NCBI RefSeq assembly: GCF_023920225.1
Contig: NZ_CP092587.1
Coordinates: 3,375,709-3,439,708 of the forward strand
DNA length: 64,000 nt
Source: Vibrio gazogenes
Lineage (GTDB): Bacteria; Pseudomonadota; Gammaproteobacteria; Enterobacterales; Vibrionaceae
Reading direction: 5' to 3'
Positions 42,333 through 50,900 of the stretch are shown piece by piece (position 1 is the first letter of the stretch; each line of letters opens with the position of its first letter). The translations under genes were made by a program, and so were the position numbers. Under the pieces are notes generated by a model, which was not told the DNA's origin, made no database searches, and worked only from the letters and a program-made list of their open reading frames with translations.

Positions 42333-42680
42333 ATGGAATTAAAGTGTCACTGTGGAAACGTTAGCTTAATATTGAGTTCTCTCCCTAAAGAAGTTGGTGA
42401 GTGTAACTGTTCTATTTGTCGTCGTTATGCTGCGGCTTGGGCGTACTATTCTCCTGAGCAGGTCCAAATAAACATGAATGAGAAAACGGCTTTTTATTGT
42501 TGGGGTGACAAAGAAGTCGAGTTTCATCGTTGCAACATATGTGGCTGCTTAACGCATTACATTACAACACAGAAGTGCTCTGAAGATATCTTGGCGGTTA
42601 ATATGAGAATGGCTGAGAATGAAGTGCTTTCAAATATTCCTGTCCGCAAGATCGACGGTGCGTCGTACTCATTCACCTAA
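42333..42680 (+). CDS. GFA/CENP-V family zinc-binding protein
   Basis: 115 residues. Zinc ligands are in LKCHCGNVSL, CNCSICRR and HRCNICGCLTHY. The fold is that of the Gfa family (S-hydroxymethylglutathione and thiol-adduct handling), but most small solo members have no proven activity. The gene is AT-richer than its neighbours and starts 30 bp after a GTTAGGT motif. Its stop codon lies inside ACCTAAC, a layout typical of integron cassettes. I infer horizontal acquisition. Confidence 0.85.
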   Translation: MELKCHCGNVSLILSSLPKEVGECNCSICRRYAAAWAYYSPEQVQINMNEKTAFYCWGDKEVEFHRCNICGCLTHYITTQKCSEDILAVNMRMAENEVLSNIPVRKIDGASYSFT

Positions 42681-42774
42681 CAAGTTGCAGCTAGAGTTTG
42701 GGGCTCACCTTACCCGATTTAGAGTGCTGATTCTTCATACAAACTATTTCAGACGGACTGCCAACACACGAAAC

Positions 42775-43086
42775 CTACAAAATATTATTACGTACCAGCC
42801 CTCTTTTGACGTTCGTGCAAAGCTTTCCAAATCGCCGAATGTCATCAAAGTTAGGCACAGACCCTCGTGATAGATTATGCTCCCAGTAAGAAAGTTCTGA
42901 CTCTACCAGTTCCATCAGTTTTTTGGGGCAGCCAATGCAATTGGATTCCGTACCACAACGGAAAGTGTCGCTGTCATAAAGCGGTAACTCTCGTTTAGCT
43001 TGGTCAATAATCAACTGCATCGCAGTGACTCTATCAGGTTTCATGGTCATTTTGTGGTGTGATTTGATGAGGGGTGGAGCGTTCAT
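42775..43086 (-). CDS. Small Cys-motif protein of unknown function
   Basis: About 103 residues from the ATG at 43086; other in-frame starts are at 43050 and 43152, none with a good ribosome site. The centre has FRCGTESNCIGCPKKLMELV, a possible metal or Fe-S binding C-x(6)-C-x2-C cluster, followed by an amphipathic helix. I do not recognise a named family. The gene is opposite in direction to its neighbours, and the intergenic DNA is AT-rich. Confidence 0.55.
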   Translation of the reverse strand: MNAPPLIKSHHKMTMKPDRVTAMQLIIDQAKRELPLYDSDTFRCGTESNCIGCPKKLMELVESELSYWEHNLSRGSVPNFDDIRRFGKLCTNVKRGLVRNNIL

Positions 43087-43225
43087 TTTATCGCTTTGAC
43101 ATCCTTTGTAAATTACCTTTAAGAGATATTGTATCGCCAAGTATTCAACCATACTAAATGACGATGAATGGTTGAAGTTCTGTCAACAACCGACATAGCC
43201 GCATGAAATATTAAAAGGATGAAAT

Positions 43226-43546
43226 ATGTCCCTCATCGCTAACACACCGAAACCGCCTTACTACGCGGTGATTTTCACTTCTCACCGAACGGAAGGTGAT
43301 AACGGTTACGACCAGATGGCCGACCGGATGGTTGAATTAGCTTCAAAACAACCGGGATTTCTAGGCATCGAGTCCGCAAGAGAAGATGTTGGAATAACCG
43401 TTTCATATTGGACTGATCTTGAGTCCATCAAGCAGTGGAAAGCCAATGCAGCGCATCAAGAAGCCCAAAGGCTTGGCCATGAAAAATGGTATTCATCATT
43501 CAGAACTCGGATATCGAAGGTCGAACGAGACTACGGCATTGAATAA
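43226..43546 (+). CDS. Antibiotic-biosynthesis-monooxygenase (ABM) fold protein
   Basis: 106 residues. Ferredoxin-like ABM fold: AVIFTSHRTEGDNGY at the start, QPGFLGIESARED in the middle and SYWTDLESIKQWKANAAH near the end, the usual order in these stress-protein-like monooxygenases. Substrate unknown; the name reflects the fold only. AAGGA lies about 7 nt before the ATG. It is a solo gene in the cassette-like patch. Confidence 0.82.
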   Translation: MSLIANTPKPPYYAVIFTSHRTEGDNGYDQMADRMVELASKQPGFLGIESAREDVGITVSYWTDLESIKQWKANAAHQEAQRLGHEKWYSSFRTRISKVERDYGIE

Positions 43547-43640
43547 GCTTAAACACTCAGAACAAATATCAGAAATTGATGCTTCGATGTAAACGAAAAG
43601 ACGCAGGCACTCAATTCAAGAATTTTGGTGTAAACATTAA

Positions 43641-44273
43641 ATGAAAAATTATTTTGAAAGCCCGTTTAAGGGAAAACCGCTGACAGAACAAGTCAAGAAC
43701 CCAAATATCAAAGTCGGCCGTTATAGCTATTATTCAGGCTACTATCATGGACACTCATTTGATGAGTGCGCTCGCTACCTCCTGTCCGATCGCGATGATG
43801 TGGATAAACTGATTATCGGCAGCTTTTGTTCTATCGGCACAGGCACCTCCTTTATCATGGCCGGAAATCAAGGTCATCGATATGATTGGGTAACGTCATT
43901 TCCTTTCTTCTATATGGATGAAGAGCCTGCATTTTCGGAATCAGTCAATGCTTACCAGAGTGCCGGAGATACCGTGATAGGCAGCGATGTGTGGATTGGC
44001 TCTGAAGCGATGATCATGGCTGGCGTAAAAGTCGGTCATGGTGCAGTCATTGGTAGCCGGGCTTTGGTGACCAAAGATGTCGAACCCTACACCATTGTTG
44101 GCGGTAATCCCGCAAAAACGATAAGAAAACGCTTTTCAGAACCGGAAATTGCAATGTTGCTGGAGATGCAGTGGTGGGATTGGCCGTTGGAACAGATTAA
44201 ACAAGCAATGCCGTTGTTGTGTTCGTCTGATATTGCCGGTCTTTTCCAGCAGTGGCAGCGCTCAAAATCCTGA
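43641..44273 (+). CDS. catB: CatB-type chloramphenicol (xenobiotic) acetyltransferase
   Basis: 210 residues, left-handed beta-helix of hexapeptide repeats. Conserved start [10 protein letters not shown], then [23 protein letters not shown], the catalytic His79 in [10 protein letters not shown], and [18 protein letters not shown]. It has the size and motifs of the CatB family, which O-acetylates chloramphenicol. Activity in this host is inferred; many chromosomal vibrio copies are silent. No insertion sequence or complete attC was seen beside it. Confidence 0.88.
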   Translation: MKNYFESPFKGKPLTEQVKNPNIKVGRYSYYSGYYHGHSFDECARYLLSDRDDVDKLIIGSFCSIGTGTSFIMAGNQGHRYDWVTSFPFFYMDEEPAFSESVNAYQSAGDTVIGSDVWIGSEAMIMAGVKVGHGAVIGSRALVTKDVEPYTIVGGNPAKTIRKRFSEPEIAMLLEMQWWDWPLEQIKQAMPLLCSSDIAGLFQQWQRSKS

Positions 44274-44610
44274 TCAACTGCTGCTGTCTCCCTCTTCAGA
44301 AGACGCGGCTTATCGCCTATATCAGGATCAGTGTCATGCTGTAACGCAGCGGTTGATGCCGAAGCTTTCATTAAAGCTGGATAGCATGCAGGTGTTAGGA
44401 CTTTGAATTACATCGCATTTTTCTGAGCAACATGTACAAAGTCGGGGGCAATGATGTTCTTTGTTCGCCCCTTCTTTTATGCTGCATCATCAAGGCATAA
44501 ATAAAAATCGATAGAAACAATACAAATACAAGGGAAATCGTTACAAATGACCTTTTACTCATATCAATGTACCACCTGATATCATTGACCTTCCGGAATA
44601 GGACACCCAG
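44274..44610. other. Intergenic region after catB
   Basis: About 340 bp. The + strand keeps an open frame to 44406 that could encode SPSSEDAAYRLYQDQCHAV and onward, but it has no start or ribosome site of its own, so it may be a decayed gene end. The rest (44407-44610) is AT-rich with nothing recognisable. Confidence 0.35.
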
Positions 44611-45489
44611 TCACGCTCCCACCGAATGCAACTGTTGAGCAAGGGTAATAAATGCCTTGACTGCGGGGCTGGCCTGATGGCTGTCCAATACCGCCAAACC
44701 GATACGCCGCTTGATCGGTGGTGATAATGGCCGACAGACATAGCGGTCCGAATCACGCTCCGGTAGCGACGACTCCGCCACAACGGAAATCGCATCACCA
44801 CTTTCAACGAGTGACAAAATACTGAGTAACTGCGACGTGCGATAGCGAATCTGCGGCTGTAGCTTTGCGGCATGAAACAGGCGAATGACCCACTCACCGG
44901 ATCCCGCCCCGGTCAAGATAAACGGGTCATAACACAGTGACGATAACGTCACTGACTCAAGCCGACTCAGTGGATGTGCCGCAGGCAGTAAAGCCACCAT
45001 CTGATCGTCTAATAACGGGAACACATCCAGATCATTTTCCGGCAAAACCACAAAACACACATCGACGCGACGCTCTCTCAACCACTGAACCACCTGCATA
45101 TCCGGCCCTTCATCGATATAGACTTCGATCCCCGGAAATTTTTTCTGATACTGGTGAATCATATGCGGCAACAAACGGACGGACGAAGTCGTCCCGAATG
45201 AACCGATACGCAACATGCCTTGCTTCATTCCCTGTGCATCGGTCGCTTCTTGACGCATTGTTTCTGCAACGCCCAGCAAGGTCCGTGAGCGCGCTAACAA
45301 CCGAGTCCCGATATCGGTCAGCTCGACGCGACTTTGGTGACGGTGGAACAGTTTTACCCCAAACTCATCTTCTAATGCTTTGATCGCATGTGACACCCCC
45401 GATTGAGAAATGCCAAGCCGCTGGGCCGCAATCGTGAAATGCAGGCTATCTGATAAAACCGAAAATATTTCCAACTGCGTAAATGTCAT
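44611..45489 (-). CDS. LysR-family transcriptional regulator
   Basis: 292 residues from the ATG at 45489 (GAGG 5 nt upstream). N-terminal winged HTH (1-65): LEIFSVLSDSLHFTIAAQRLGISQSGVSHAIKALE. The C-terminal periplasmic-binding-like effector domain (about 88-290) contains LRIGSFGTTSSVRLLP. It is divergent from a TPR protein and an EamA exporter, the usual arrangement for a regulator of its neighbours. The effector is unknown. The dyad at 45510 may be its operator. Confidence 0.9.
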   Translation of the reverse strand: MTFTQLEIFSVLSDSLHFTIAAQRLGISQSGVSHAIKALEDEFGVKLFHRHQSRVELTDIGTRLLARSRTLLGVAETMRQEATDAQGMKQGMLRIGSFGTTSSVRLLPHMIHQYQKKFPGIEVYIDEGPDMQVVQWLRERRVDVCFVVLPENDLDVFPLLDDQMVALLPAAHPLSRLESVTLSSLCYDPFILTGAGSGEWVIRLFHAAKLQPQIRYRTSQLLSILSLVESGDAISVVAESSLPERDSDRYVCRPLSPPIKRRIGLAVLDSHQASPAVKAFITLAQQLHSVGA

Positions 45490-45509
45490 ACCCACCTCAT
45501 GAGTAAATC

Positions 45510-45525
45510 CTCATTTCCTTATGAG
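45510..45525. promoter_or_regulatory. Candidate LysR operator dyad
   Basis: CTCAT-TTCCTT-ATGAG is a perfect inverted repeat in the divergent gap. A second copy of the half-site pair (CTCATGAG, 45496-45503) abuts the regulator start. Two related dyads in a LysR intergenic region suit recognition and activation sites, but binding is inferred. Confidence 0.45.
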
Positions 45526-45614
45526 TGATCATATCGATCATCATATAAAACCATATGAATCAAATCTTTTCTATGGTCTACACCATAAAACAACAATGGC
45601 AAAGGAGTGGCAGT

Positions 45615-46823
45615 ATGGTTCATCAGTCACAACGCTCAACAGATGGCGTTTCATCTTTATGGCCGGAAATTAACGGCTATTTTTTATCTTTTCAGGAAAT
45701 TCCTGCACATTGTCAGCCCCACAATAAAACACACCAGACGTTCTATCAGCTCTTGGCCGGATTTGACGGCACCACCAGTTGTGAAATTCGCGAGTTTTAT
45801 CGGTTTAACTTACACCTTGCCCAAATGAACTGGCGTGAAATCCAAAGACCAGAATTCAAACTCATCTACCAGGCTTGTGAAGCCTGGGCACGGTTCCAGT
45901 ATGAGCAGGCTTATACACTGATGAGAGTTCACTTAAAGCGCTTTCCGACCGATGTGATTGCGCTGTATATTTTACATATGTTTGAGTTCTGTACCGGTCG
46001 AACCACGCGGTTACTCGATGTATTGAAACATTGTGAAGCGGCTTTGCCCCGCACCCATGCGCTCTACCCTTTCTATCTCGCGATCAAGTCTTTCGTGCTG
46101 TGTGAATGTCAGCAATACGAACCCGCTTTAGCCGCTGGCTGGGATTCTATCGAAAACTGTCCTGACAATGTTTACGGTATTCACGCGATTGTCCACACGT
46201 TGCACGAAACCGGACAATGGGAACAAATCATCGCGTTCTTAAATCACCGGGCCTCATCATGGATAAATAATCCCGGAATGAAAATTCATATCTGCTGGCA
46301 TCTTGTCATTGCTTATGAACAAAATCATATGCCGGAAGCTGCCTTAGATACCTTCCACACCTTGTGTAATATGAAAGAAACACCGTTTGCGAAACAGGAC
46401 CTCGATGCCGTCGGGTTTCTGTGGCGGCTTCACCTGAAGCAGACCGATCATGCGTTTCAGAAGCAGTGGCAGAAGCTTGCAACACTCTGGACAGGCGTGA
46501 TTGAAAACTCAGTTTCTTATCTTCACAAGCTCCACGCCGCGTTGTCATTTTCTGCGACCCAACAGCCGTTTCTGATTGAAAAGCTCATCGCTGAATGTGA
46601 CGGCTTCGGGATTGACCCGCAAACACACCGTACTGGGGTGGCCATTTTAAGAGCGATTCATCAGTTCACGCTCGGACAGTATCAAACCTGTTTATCGGAA
46701 CTGGAACAGAGCCAGCAGTCTTGGCATCTCATCGGTGGCAGCCATGCACAGCGCGATATCCTCCATCTGACCAAAGCGTATGCGGCGCAACACGCACAGT
46801 ACGCTCTCAATATAGCGAGTTAA
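45615..46823 (+). CDS. TTC38/StaR-like TPR protein
   Basis: 402 residues from the ATG at 45615, which has AAAGGAG about 8 nt upstream; an earlier ATG at 45555 has none. The body is alpha-helical TPR-like repeats, with FEFCTGRTTRLLDVL, YPFYLAIKSFVLCECQQYEPAL, VYGIHAIVHTLHETGQWEQ and the FGIDPQTH region. This pattern fits the TTC38 (StaR-like) family, whose StaR member lies in a glycopeptide antibiotic cluster. Molecular function is unknown. It is 6 bp ahead of the EamA gene, so they form an operon, and it lies 1 kb from the NRPS. Confidence 0.75.
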   Translation: MVHQSQRSTDGVSSLWPEINGYFLSFQEIPAHCQPHNKTHQTFYQLLAGFDGTTSCEIREFYRFNLHLAQMNWREIQRPEFKLIYQACEAWARFQYEQAYTLMRVHLKRFPTDVIALYILHMFEFCTGRTTRLLDVLKHCEAALPRTHALYPFYLAIKSFVLCECQQYEPALAAGWDSIENCPDNVYGIHAIVHTLHETGQWEQIIAFLNHRASSWINNPGMKIHICWHLVIAYEQNHMPEAALDTFHTLCNMKETPFAKQDLDAVGFLWRLHLKQTDHAFQKQWQKLATLWTGVIENSVSYLHKLHAALSFSATQQPFLIEKLIAECDGFGIDPQTHRTGVAILRAIHQFTLGQYQTCLSELEQSQQSWHLIGGSHAQRDILHLTKAYAAQHAQYALNIAS

Positions 46824-46829
46824 TCAAAT

Positions 46830-47819
46830 ATGCGTCATACAACTGAACGTTCTTCTCAGCTAAGTGATAGCCGCGCCCGTCATCCCGGCATCTATCTCAA
46901 ACTCGCCTTGGTTTCTGTCATTTGGGGCGGAACTTTTGTTGCCGGACGGGCGATCAATCCGGAAATCCCGCCACTTGTTTCTGCAACATTGCGGTTCTTG
47001 CTGGCCGGTGCAACACTGGTGCTGGTGTTAGCCTTGAGCGGAAAAGGCTTTGTCCGCATCACGAAAAAACAAGTCTGTGTCCTGTTTGGGCTCGGTTTCT
47101 GTGGTATCTACACCTATAACCTGTTTTTCTTTTATGGATTACAACATATCAGTGCTTCCCGAGCCTCACTGATCGTCGCCGCTAATCCGGCCATGATTGC
47201 TATCGCATCTTTTCTGTTCCACAAAGAACGGTTTTCACTCACCCGACTATGCGGCATTACCCTTTGTATCGTTGGAGCGGCGATGGTGATTATCAGTAAA
47301 TCCCCACAATCCGTGTTTCAGGCTCACACCTCAATCATCGGTGATCTCATGATTGTCGGCTGCGTACTGAGTTGGGTAGCCTATAGCGTGTTCGGCAAGC
47401 ACACCGTACAAACCATCGGGCCACTGCATACGGTGACTTACTCGGTTTTAGCCGGTGCCGCCATGCTCACACTGACCACTCTGTTCAGCGGTCAATTTCA
47501 TCTCGGGGTACTGGAATCGATTCATGTTCAGGACTTCATGAGCCTCAGTTATTTGGGGATTGTCGGATCAGCGCTTGCTTATATCTGGTACTACAGTGGC
47601 ATTGAAAAGATCGGGGCAACCCGGGCCGGTGCTTTTATCGCTCTCAATCCAATTGCGGCCGTTTCTCTGGGCGCGCTCCTACTTGATGAGCGTCTCAGCG
47701 TGTTAATGGGCGTGGGTGGCTTGCTGGCCATTGTGGGGATTTTACTCTGTAACCGACCGGAGAAATTGAAGCCGGGTCAGGTCACACCGGATCCGTTACT
47801 GGCGACTCAAGGGCGCTAA
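46830..47819 (+). CDS. EamA-family (DMT) exporter
   Basis: 329 residues with ten membrane segments. Two EamA repeats: LALVSVIWGGTFVAGRAINP (about residues 24-43) and LMIVGCVLSWVAYSVFGKH in the second half. Both basic termini are polar. It is co-transcribed with the TPR protein and controlled, by inference, by the divergent LysR regulator. Export of a small metabolite is likely; a link to the neighbouring NRPS product is speculative because the NRPS is on the other strand behind a terminator. Confidence 0.87.
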   Translation: MRHTTERSSQLSDSRARHPGIYLKLALVSVIWGGTFVAGRAINPEIPPLVSATLRFLLAGATLVLVLALSGKGFVRITKKQVCVLFGLGFCGIYTYNLFFFYGLQHISASRASLIVAANPAMIAIASFLFHKERFSLTRLCGITLCIVGAAMVIISKSPQSVFQAHTSIIGDLMIVGCVLSWVAYSVFGKHTVQTIGPLHTVTYSVLAGAAMLTLTTLFSGQFHLGVLESIHVQDFMSLSYLGIVGSALAYIWYYSGIEKIGATRAGAFIALNPIAAVSLGALLLDERLSVLMGVGGLLAIVGILLCNRPEKLKPGQVTPDPLLATQGR

Positions 47820-47880
47820 TCCGGGATACCAGAAGATCCGTGATTTGAGCTATAAATAATCACTGATAATTCACTCACAA

Positions 47881-47914
47881 AAAATTGCCCACCAGACGGT
47901 GGGCAATTTCTTTT
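47881..47914. terminator. Bidirectional terminator between EamA and NRPS genes
   Basis: AAAATTGCCCACC, loop AGAC, GGTGGGCAATTT, then CTTTT on the right; the A-run on the left serves the minus strand. The two genes converge here. Confidence 0.88.
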
Positions 47915-47937
47915 ATGACACATCACCAAACTTTCAT

Positions 47938-50900
47938 TCAGATATCGGTCACTAATGTGCGGAATGTCGGCTGCATAATTTCAGCAATCAAATAGACGAA
48001 AGGCGGTCTGAGCAGACTGAAATGATCAGCACGACTTTCAATGCAATGCAGATTCAGTGACTGCGCCTGCCAAGCCTCTTTGACACCGGCTTTCATATCC
48101 TGAGTAAACACCAGATTGACCAAAGCCTTCGGCTGTACGGCAGGTTGATAATGCGTTCGGATGTTGGTCGCAAAGACAGAGAAAATACCATCCAAATCAT
48201 CCACACTGGTATTGCCCGTCAGCACGCCTTGTTCAACCAAATAACCATACACCAACGTCAACCGCTCTCTGTGGCTGAAGCCTTTCAGGTCTTGCTCAGT
48301 CAGGCCTAAAGCTGCACCTTGTCTTTCAAACTGCTCGATGAGCAACATCAGTGCCGACAAATCACTGTATTCTCGAGGCGTCGCATCCGGTGCTTCAGAA
48401 TCCGCAACCGTCAGTGAGGCGACCTGAATCCCTTCCGCTTCAAGCAATGCGGCCAGCTCCAAGGCAACCCAACCCCCGAACGAGTGTCCGACAAGATGCA
48501 CAGGCCCGACACAAGATCTTGATTCCAGTGCTTTCAGATAGAAAGCGGCGGCTGCCTGAACCGTGGTATGCGGAATATCATTGCCTTCCAGACCACGCGG
48601 TTGGAAACCAAGAACCGTCCAGTCAGATGCAATGGACTGCACCAACCCCATGAAGGCACAGACATTCACACCGGCACCGGGAATACACAAGACGGTCGGT
48701 CCGTGACCATGACCTTCCTGAAGGGTCACCAGTGGATCATAGTCAGCATTACGCATGACTTTACCACTCGCATAGTCTTTCTCCCGATCATGGAGATCGT
48801 TTGAGATCGCCTGACCGACATAGCCAATATATGGCTCAACAATTAAGTGATAATGCGTCGTCCCCGGAATCGTCGTCGGACGAATCGATGTTTCAGGTAA
48901 AAAGCGATCCCAACGCAGATATGGCACAATATCGTCTTCTTCACCTTGAGGACGCAGCTCCGCAACATAAAGATCGATATCGACCGGTAGATTTTGGTAC
49001 TCATATTCCGCTCGAATCAACGCCTCGCGGTGCAACATCCAGTTCATGAAGTACGTGTCTGTCCAGCCAGCCGGTAACATCCCCATATCTTTGGCCATCC
49101 GGTAGTGATCTTTCCACGTCATCCCCGCTTCCAGGGTACTTTCCGATTCGGCCAGACCATAGATGTCATACGCAAGACCGTCGTAAATCTCTTTACTCAT
49201 CAGCAGAATTTTCTGCTCTTCGGTCAGGTGCTCTTCACCCACATGGCGCGGCACAAAGGCTTTCTCGGCCCTCGTATCAATCACACCGACGTATTCAATC
49301 TCCTGATCTTGCCCGAGCAGTTGTCTCGCGACTTCATAAGCCAGAGTGCCGCCGAGCGAAATGCCTGTCATTCGATACGGCCCTTCCGGTTGGGTTTCAC
49401 GGATGATTCTGACATAACGTGCCGCAGCGCCCTGAATGGTGTAGAACGGTGGTGTATTACGTGCCGGAGCCACCAAACCATACACCGCAATATCTTTATC
49501 GATATAAGAGGTCAGCAGGGGTGAATACAGCATCTCTCCGCTGGCTTCCGGCACAATAAACAGTGGCCGCTGATCACCGGTTGCAGGACGAAGAGCCACA
49601 GCATGTTCAATTAACACCTCAGAACTGCGCTGAATATAATCGGCAATATCGGCGAGTCGCGATGCAGAGAACAACGTCGAAAGTGTCAGCTCATAGCCAT
49701 GTTGACGGGCTTCGTTGAGGAACTGTACCGCCACCAGTGAGTGACCGCCCAATTCAAAGAAACTATCGTTGCGCCCGACTTTTTCAACCCCGAGCAATCG
49801 CTGCCAAATCGCAGCAATCGTTTCTTCCACTTCACCTTCCGGCGGAATATAAACTTGCGTGACAAAGTCAGCGGCTTCCGGCTCTGGCAGTGATTTACGA
49901 TCAACTTTGCCGTTCGGTGTCAGCGGAATCTGGTCGAGTTTGACATAAGCCACAGGCACCATGTAATCCGGCAGACGTGCAGACAAATAAGCACGCAGCG
50001 GTGCTGTCTGAGCATGACCGACATAGTAAGCCAGCAAGCGCTGATCATTATTCTGTGTTTTCGCCGCAATCACGACCGCTTCAGCAACCCCATGATGGGT
50101 ACTCATACAGGCACTGATTTCTCCCAGCTCGATTCGGAAACCCCGTATTTTAACTTGGCTGTCATTCCGGCCAAGGTATTCAATTGTCCCATCGGCAGTC
50201 CAACGGCCTAAATCACCACTGCGATACATCCGAGCACCGAATTCGTAAGAATACGGATCATCGAGGAAACGTTTTTCCGTCATATCGGGACGGTTGAGAT
50301 AACCTCTGGCGACACTCTTACCACCGATATAAATTTCCCCTTTGACACCGATGGGAACCAACTGCTGATACTCATCCAGAATATAGATACTGGTATTATC
50401 GACTGGCGAACCGATATGCAATAAATCGTCTGTCGGCTGAATCACACCTGACGTTGCAACCACGGTGGTTTCGGTTGGTCCGTAGTTATTGACCAGCGTA
50501 AATGAGCTCTCCGGATGCGGATGATGATTCAATCGATCCCCACCGACTAACAACGTCCGCAGCGTCGGGTGCTCAAGTTGTCTTGACAGCACCAGTTCAG
50601 CAATCGGTGTGGATAAGAAGCCGACTTCAATCGGTTGTGATATCCACCAAGCCAGTAACTGCTCCGGATCGCGAGAAATTTCAAGCGCCGGCAACATGAC
50701 ATGTGCCCCGGTACACAATGGCGGCCAGACTTCCCAGACGGTTGCGTCAAAACCAACCCCTGCCACACTGGAAACACAAGTACCCGCCTGAATCTCAAAC
50801 GCCCGATTGTGCCAATGCACCAGGTTCGCCAGATTGCGGTGTTCAACCATCACCCCTTTGGGTTGCCCGGTTGAGCCTGATGTGTAAATGACATAAGCCA

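Noticed and set aside
42677..42850. Complete attC site between the GFA gene and the next gene
   Set aside because: ACCTAAC and a downstream GTTAGGC exist, but 175 bp apart, with no palindromic pairing between them, and the second lies in a coding region.
44149..44406. Plus-strand frame continuing past catB
   Set aside because: It overlaps catB in another frame and has no start or ribosome site; at most a decayed gene end.
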